From positions 34,078,607 to 34,142,606 of the forward strand of contig NC_060235.2 in the NCBI RefSeq assembly GCF_021155775.2: 64,000 nt of DNA, written 5' to 3'. Position 1 is the first letter of the stretch. Every line of letters begins with the position of its first letter. The notes below the pieces were generated by a model. It did not search any database. It saw only the letters and a list, made by a program, of their open reading frames with translations, and had not been told where the DNA came from. The translations under genes were made by a program, and so were the position numbers. This DNA comes from Neodiprion pinetum (lineage: Eukaryota > Arthropoda > Insecta > Hymenoptera > Diprionidae). Positions 25,701 through 34,700 of the stretch are shown piece by piece.

Positions 25701-28700
25701 CGTTGAGACATTCAATTGACGAACATTCGAGCAACGCTATTATATGATTCCACCAAGGCTGATGAGATAGTGTTTGACACGGAGGTGCGAACAGAGCTTG
25801 GGGGCGCCAGTTGCTCGTGTGCTTGGTGTAAGGGTACGTTAGCGAAGGTTCAGCTTGCCGCAGAGCTATTGTCTTTTAAAACAAAACCGGCAGGTCTACA
25901 CGTGTTGGAAACGTTGAACGGCACCTTCGGTACCTAACAATGGTTATCCCTCGGAGCTGATCCCTTTGGACAATTCGTTATATACGTACAAGTTCTGTGC
26001 TCTCTTCGTGGTTCAATGCTGTTGCGAGGACGAGATTTAGTCGGATGTTAGCCGGATTTTGTATTCGGCGGAGAAAGCTCGCCGGTTTAAGCCGTTAACT
26101 GGGGGGCCATTAAGTAATTAGACGGTTATACAGGCGATGCTATCGTTTCATAATACATAGCCATCGGCTGATCCTCGTTTGCTTGCTAACGTTTCGAGCA
26201 AAAATTTATCGTCTCAGCGGCAGCATCGCAGCCCTTGCTTGATCTCCAGAATGTTATCTACTTGGTTTCATCCGGTGCGTGCAGAGCGTAACAGTGACCT
26301 CGTAAGCGGAATGACAATGGCCTAGTTTACATCGGTATGAAAATCGTAGGAAACCGGGTAGACAATGTGGCCCAAGCATTCGTATACGCCTGCTCCGTAT
26401 GTACCAACGTTTTAGCTACGTAACGTTATATCTAGTTTGCTATTCTATTGTCTGCAACGCGCCTGCGGTGTGTTTATACGACTGTGAATGCCGTGCACTG
26501 AATCGTTGTAAGAGGCAAGTTCAACCGTTTTGTACGACGCACGGAATTAGTCGTTAGATTTTCACTTCGAGATCAACGACCTTCGTATTTTGCGAAGTTT
26601 TCGTTTCGTCGACCATCGATTTGTCTGATCTGTGCTACCCGGTGTTAAGGGGCTGTCTTGGTCGATTTCGACGTTGACGTATACATCTCCAAATACCGAA
26701 TTCCACGTATCTCAAAAGCTGAAACGGGCTTAACAGACCCATTCTATACACAATTCTGAACAAAGACATTCCAAGACATTTTCATTTGAGGTAGAAATAT
26801 AAAAATGGCTCGAATTCTACGAAATGGTAATAGTAAATTCGTAGGAATCGGTCCATTTTGTTTTGTTTCTGCGTCGAATGTAAATGTTTTGGAGTGTTTT
26901 TGTTCAGAATTGTATTTAGAATGGGGCTAATAAGCCCTTTTTCGCATTTGAGATATGTGGACTTCGATATTCAGAGATATATACGACAACGTCGAAATCG
27001 ATCAGGGCACCCCCGTAGGGCAAAAAAAAAAAAAAAGAAGAAAAATAGAAAAAACAAAGAGTCGGGTGCTACACCAAGTTCTCGGAGCTTATCTGGGAGG
27101 ATAAAAGCAATAAGAGTGCGAAGCACGTCTTGCAGGTTGGATGGAAGGTTCATCGGGTTGAATCTTTCTAACTGCGGCTAGATTATCAGCTTCGAAATCT
27201 TTGAGACGCGGTAAAACCCGAATCGTTTTGAAAGCCAAAAAAAGCAAGTATAGAAATGGAGAGGAAAATAAAAATTTCCTCACATGTTCACTGGGTTGTG
27301 AATGTTACGTGACGTCCTCTGCGTGATAGGAATTAATAGCTTTGGCACCATGAGCTGTAAAAAGCCGTTACGTGCTTGTAATAGCTGGATCGATTACTCC
27401 AGCCTAATAATCGAATGTTTGATTTAGGCACTCGACTTGCCAAAATACATTTTTCAATTCACACACCTCACTCTGTAATATCAAAACTAATTGTTTCTAT
27501 CACAGCTAAGAATATAAGTAAAGCTTTTGCGTTACGTTATTATTTTTTATTCCTTATTACACCATACGTATGTATTAATGTGACAGGCATTCGATCATCA
27601 TTTAATTTTTGTTCCTGTCAACAAAACCTGACTTGCAAATCCCACCGCCTATTTCTATTCACAGGATCATTCAGCTCGCACTCTGCAGAAGCCCATTATG
27701 TACTTGAAGTATTTTTGATACGGTGCTGCTGCGGCCATATTGATCGATCGGATTTTAGATAAAACCGGATAATATTGCTCCGCGCGCAACTCTGCCAGCC
27801 GATCAGTGGGCGATGCGATGAAAATCGAAAAGAGAATGGCCATTGAGAATATTTATCGATGGTATCGGATCGTATTTTACAGATGCCAAACACTCTTATA
27901 ATATTTTACGCCGCATAGGAGGTGGGGCTCAACATACTATCATGCGGGTACACGTAAAAAAAAAAGAAAAAGAAAACGTTAGCCGCTGTGATCGTATAAT
28001 AAAACAGAATTTAAATTCAATCAGTGCGCAATACTCTGGCCAAATTTCAAAGGTCTCTCAGCGAACGATGCGCTCGGCCTCTACTTTACGGTACGTAATT
28101 ACTGTTTTTACCTTGAGTGCATTTAACTACGAGAGTCGAGGTCTCGAAGACCTGAACTTCATACTGATTATACATTGTAAGCCCGGTAAACTGCTGCAAC
28201 GAGTGTAAATCGTGATGAAATAGAGAGAACGAGAGAGAGCGGGAGAGAGAGAGAGAGAGAGAGGAAAAGACCATAAATTGCCTTCATTTCTAGAAATTTT
28301 TCCAAATACTCCGTTTTGCGGCCCGCGTGCAATTCCGCTTCGCGCTGGAAATGCATATATTCACCTGAAGAAAACGATCAACTATACGAGCAAAAAACGA
28401 CGCTTCGTAAAATCAGGGCCTTGAGAAATCTCTGTGCTATTCATGCATATTTTGTTCTCACGTTCGTTGAAACAAAACACCGCACTCGGTCGGTTAGCGT
28501 ACTACGGACCGTATGGGGCAGGAAGTGCTCGATGGTTCGAATACGAAACACGTGGGCACGTGGTAAGCGATGAGGTGAAAGATTAAACCGTATCGTGACA
28601 GTGTTAAACCGAGGGCAGGGGATTCATACCTTACAGCATCGGATCTCACGTGGTTTTTTATAAAAACAGCAATTTTTTACGTCACGTCTGCACGACATCG

Positions 28701-31700
28701 AGCGACGAGTGGTTGGGAACAAGAATTCGAAATCGAGACATCTCTAATCTCTCGCGGATTGATCCCGGAATACCAGAGATCGGTCAGTGTCAACTTTGTG
28801 AATACACACTTTGACTTTCTCCTTGCAAGGTGACGTGGGAATAATCATTTTTCTCCCGTAGGTTCCCCACACACTCTTCGCTACATGTATAGGTACATAA
28901 CGTAATACGCAAGGCTGTACGGCTTACCTACGCTCACGCAACACTTTCTGTTCAACCGATCAAGGGTCACTCGGGTCCATTACCGAGTATACGGTCATCG
29001 CCTTGGGTCGCTTTCTCCTCGGGAGGATGACGTGTTCGGAGTATTTCATTTTACTTTCATTGAACCAGCTGGCTGGCTCCGTCTGAGAATAATATTTTCT
29101 TGATACTCACGTCATACGTCTCATTCGGAGGAGGCTTGTAGAAAGGGGATTAATTCATATCCCAATCTAGAATATTCCGAAGAATTATCACCAAAGGCCA
29201 GTGATGATCTCAACTCCGTAATGCAGCGGTACCCGTGACTGAATACACGAATAACATGATAGAAACGCTTGGATTATCGTTACATTCTAGGCACATTCAC
29301 CGTAATCATCATCGTTCGGACTTCGCATGATAGGAGAATGTCGGCTTTTTTGGATTTTCGCGTCAAATGACGTTGAACGCTGTTCAAGAGAGTCACCCGA
29401 TAAGATTATATACCGTCAATGGTATACTGTATCCTCGCAAACATTTTCAACGTCATGGAACTACCGGAGCTCGAGATGAGCACCTCGCCAAATCAATCGA
29501 TGTTTCATTCGTCACGGAGATTTTAATACCGATCTATACAATGTTCACGATCAGTCGGTATCTCTACGGGACACGAATGTCCGAGTCATCTTTGGTTGTT
29601 CTTGATCCGAGGTAATCGATCATGCATGGAAAAAAAAGTTCGGACAATTGCGCAATTCAGCTTGACATTTTCGTCAAAGTCAAGAGACGCGATTTGTAAG
29701 AATGAGAGGTCGCAGGCGGGGCTGAATTACGTAAACGACGATGTTGATAACAGTGTGAGTAAAGTTTCGGGCGTGTTTCGACGGTGCAACAAGCGCATTT
29801 AACGAGCGTGCGGGTACACATTGTAACGATAGGAAAGTGTTATATTATCGCATTGTGCGCCAGGCTGACAATGATCCGAGAGGTGCATGAACTCGGTCGC
29901 GTTGTATCGTTACACGCGGGTAGAGAGAGGAAGCGAAAAGTGGAGCGGAATCATTCCGAGCGCTTCGCGGGTTTCTAAACAAAGTCAGTCTCTTCTGTCG
30001 CTGCTGCGGAGAGGCTTGAAGGGGTTAACATTACACGAGGCGAGCACGCGTAACGATAACGGATGAAAGTGAATCTTATTAACGGTTATTGCGAGGCTTG
30101 GCACGTTTGATGAAAAACCGCAAATATCGCATTCCGGAGTCCATATTTAATAACGACCCGACTCTCAGCCTCACTCAGCCTCCGGCTGGATAATTAGCCG
30201 GATTTTTATTTCAGTCATTGGTCAGTGTACGGTGCGAGCCGAGATGCGGCGTAACCGATAAGACGGCAGCTAATTGGATCCTCGGGTAAAACAAGTCCGT
30301 GGTTACGGGTGGAGTAACGGAGTACCTTTACAGTTATCGGCACGATACACACGGGAGAAAAGAAAAGGGCACCTAGTTTTTGCCGTACGTCAATGCCTCG
30401 GAAAAGTGGTCCACGCAGAGACGGAGAAGCCGGATCAGCGGCAGGTACCCAGGTTTCAAGAAATTGTTACGTACCCAACTTCCCGTTAAATATTTCAGTG
30501 AAAATCCACTTCTTGTGCTCGTCTATACTGGTAAAAAGTGAAATTCACTTAGGAACTTGCGGTGGAATTTATTTGTTACGTTGACGCGTTGCGTTGTAAA
30601 AAGTTTGTACTCGCTACTTTTTTCTGTCTTCGCTCAAGCGCTGGTATCAAAATTGTGATAAACGCGCCGTAATGAACCGAGCATATCTCAAGCAGTTTAG
30701 GACTTCCAGTCTTTGAATTACACACACCTAAGTCTTGACTCATCGGACACCCGTTAGATAGAATTTGTTGCGATGAAACGATTTGAAGTGATTGATCCGA
30801 CAGCTATAACACTGATTGATAATCCTTCAAATATACGCACACACAACATATATTTTCTCTTACTTGCTTCTTTTACTCGCCATGTAACGTATCGCAGGTC
30901 TTTCTCGACTCTGTCAAATGAAATATGACACGTGACGAGTTACGTAACGAGGAAAGCACTCGTTACGGCGTTACGGAATCACCGGCAATTAACCATTACT
31001 GAATCGTCTTCTTCCTAGAAAATTTCCAATTTTTTTTCTGCTTCTATTTACACAGCGCAATGCAGTCGGTAGGTATATTATACCTAATACTTGACGCAAT
31101 ACTTTCTTATGCAACGGAAATGAATGGAAAATCACATAGGAATGATATCCAAGCAGCGTCGTTGACAAAGAAGATAACGCGTAAGTCGCGGCTTCAATTT
31201 CATTCCCTGGGTGTAATAAGGAAACGACAAGCACTACTTCCTTTCAGGCAGATCCTCGTGGAATATGATCAAGTAAACACCGTTTGAGGTGGATCATTGG
31301 CTCCGTCGGTGTTGTGGGTCAATTAAACCGTACGATACGCACACAACAACGACCGTTATTTTTTTACGACTTGGCTGTTGGTGCAGTTGCAAGCCGGAAG
31401 AAACGATCGTATCTGTATCCATGCGCATCATTGTGTGAAAGGGGTGGTGATGTACGCGCCAATTTGCTATCTATGTGTAATAATCACAGGGTTTTGGTAT
31501 TCATCGTCGCTTTATACAACGACAGCTGTTTCATGTTACACCATAAAGCTTGTTTTCAACAGACGGACGGACATTACGCCTGATATATGTATACGCGGTA
31601 CGCGTTTCCTGTTTAATGCTCATTTCAACAATTCACACAAAACCTGCATCCACGATTTTTTTAAACGTTTTTGTGCTTGTAGGATTCAACAGGATGCGAG

Positions 31701-34700
31701 TTAGGTAAGAATTTTCTTAAACTTGTTCGAATAACGGTCGTTTTTACTAGTCGAGTAGTCTCTTTAAATTTTCACTTCTCTTTTCGCCGCATTTCAAATA
31801 TCGTGTAACGTATAAAAATTTCATTTTCTTAGCCGATGTTACTGGTTCCTTTTGTCACTTTTATGATTTGTATTTTAATATTCTTAGCTTCTGAAATTAT
31901 TCTATTTTAGTGTGTTGGTTTTATTTTTTTCATCTTTATGTAGGATCACCTAACCTTAAGGTTCTGTTATTGGTAAGCTTGTTCTTGACTGTATTGGGCT
32001 TAATTGAAAAGATAAACGAAGAAAATGAGTACCTCCGTTTGAATTTCACGATGCGTCTTAAAGTACCTAGTGAATACAATTCGATAGAATTTTACATAGA
32101 TTTCTGGATAAGTTTCTCACACCGCTTAGCCTTGACGAATAATCATGCTCATTCGCTGTTCTTCGTTCTCATATACATATTACCGCATAATCGTGAGTAG
32201 AAATCGAGTTTGGTTTGTATGAAGAAACCGGAACTTTCCACCGTGAAAAACTGTATGGATTAATCGTGTTTTTATATTATCGCGGGAGCAGGAATGTTTA
32301 TTCATGAAAGTCTACTCACAATCAGCCGCAGATCAACGCGAGAAAGTGAAAATGATATAGGTTGAGGTATACGCTGAACGCTGTAATTGACGTTGTAGCT
32401 CGACTTTCAATGATTCCAATGAACTCAATTCCGCCTTTACGATATCAGGAATGACTGCAGTCTCCACCGAATCATCAGCATGTACGAGCAGGTTGTCCGC
32501 CGTTGAGAAGTTATGTCAGGTAAACCGATCTTGATAAGAAAAATTACAATTTGCTTCTCTAAATCATGTGAGAAAAACGTCCGATTGTATTCGTCTCGTG
32601 TAAAATAATAATCCACGTCATGCCGCAACTTTCACGTTACATCTCATTTTGAAAACCAGTTTTTGCAAGCATTCGCCGACCCGACTACACCCATAATACA
32701 TCGGACGCCAAGATAGAGCGAATCAGGGTGCAAAGAGGAGGAAAATCGAAAGCCACGCATCGTTTATCTCGTGTAGTTACCTAACATAAGTGCACGGCAG
32801 CGCGCCGTCAGGGTCCGAGATTCATTGATCCGTTCTCCATAAAATTTGTCTGCTCCAAGGACTGTGGTGCATCGCTGATCCAGTCAAATGGATTGGGCTC
32901 CGCCGGTTCTGAGTTTACGACATTTGAGACGAGAGGCGAGGGAAGCCCGGCGGGAACACGCATTCACTTAAATCATCCTCGCTGACACGTTCCGCACTTC
33001 GGGTTGTCCGCAGTGTTCGAGATACCGCAATAGGTGCCTAAGAGCATCACGCGAATATGAGGATATCTCGATATAACGTGCCGGGTATAGATATTGCGCC
33101 CTATCGGACCTTCGCCTGTCACGATTCATCGGCGGTTGAATGGAGCGTCTTCAAGAGACGTTGTTCTCTCATTTCTTTGTTTTTTTTTTTCTTTTTTTTT
33201 TCTATCTTTACCCAATTTTTATATTTTCCCCTTCGTGTAGAGCGCGCGGCTGTTTCGCGTTATACCTGCCTATATAAATATGAATAACGATTGCTCGTCG
33301 GAGATTATATATCTGCGGTTTTAAGCTGATTGGAAAATAATTTGCCACGATCTCTGCGTAATACCGCGAGGTATGCGTATATTGCCTACTTACATATATA
33401 TAAGTTATTATTTTATTATCTTATTATAACGTACCCGGCGTTCAGTATTTCCCGAATACTTATCGCGTACAAGACAACTTGGCTGAAAATTAGAGTTCAA
33501 CCTCGAAGGAAAACATGCGCCAATATTTATTCAAATGTTCCTCGGTGCTTCGTCGAACCTGGCCAACTTGGAATAGATTACTTTACTATACATCCATCGA
33601 ATATTTATTTGGGTTAAGAACTGCTGCTGCGAGACGCGATTCTGAGTTATATTTATGTATTATTTTAGATATAGTCACTGGTAGGCACTCGATTGTAATG
33701 CGTTTCCGTTTAAAATCGTTGTGATTCTGTCGCGTTCAGTCGAATAACGAAGAAAATCAATTTTCAAGAAATTAAGAGGAGGCATTAATGCGTTGTTTCG
33801 ATGAAATAATACCGTCGCGCGTTGGAATTTCGTACTACCATTTGAACAAGGCGTGTATGCGTTACGCGTAATTATATGCTTGACCAATCCTTTCAGGCAC
33901 AGAATAAATTAGCTATACGGACGTCGGATTATCGGTTATGTTTTCCTCAACGATTTCCTCGAAATTATTTACAGTCGCTTAAATTTCCGTGTAAATTTAA
34001 TACAAGCTTTTTCTTTTCACAGAAATTTGATCGTAAGTCGATAATGATTACGGAAGAATTATCATTACTCGATTTGCCAATCACCGCTGTTACTGAAGTT
34101 AACAAAGAAAATAAAACCTCGATTTTATGTCTCAGCCTTCTTACTTTCTTCTATTTTTTGCCATCGCGTCGTAAAGAGCGTTCAGTTATCAGGAAAGTGA
34201 AAGAATTAATAGGAACCATATGCGCGACTGCATAAAAGTCGTTACAGTGCAAGTCGCGCCGTAAATTATAATGCAAGAGAAGACGCGTATTGCGTATACG
34301 CGTAACAAACAGGCGTTAGGATCTGCTTATGCAGGCATTTGTAATCAAATTAGAAGGCATATAAGAATCACTGACTATAACTGTACGATAAATAAATCGC
34401 AGTGTATAAAACTTGTACGTTTACAGTACACAGCGAGGTGTTGCCTGGGATAAAATCTTCTCGTATTTTTTTCCTCGGTTTTTGACAGGGTCTGAAATAT
34501 GTTATGCGTGCACGATGTACACCGCGGCGATCCCCCCCCCCCCCCCCCCTCCCTCCCCCCCCCCCCCAAAATACACGTTTTTATTTACAGAGTTAATAAC
34601 TCTTGATCACGTCGCGGCGTATTCATTCCAACGTACAATATTAAGCAACGCTGCTAAGTGCAATATACATATATAGCTATAAATATATGTAGCTGCGTCA

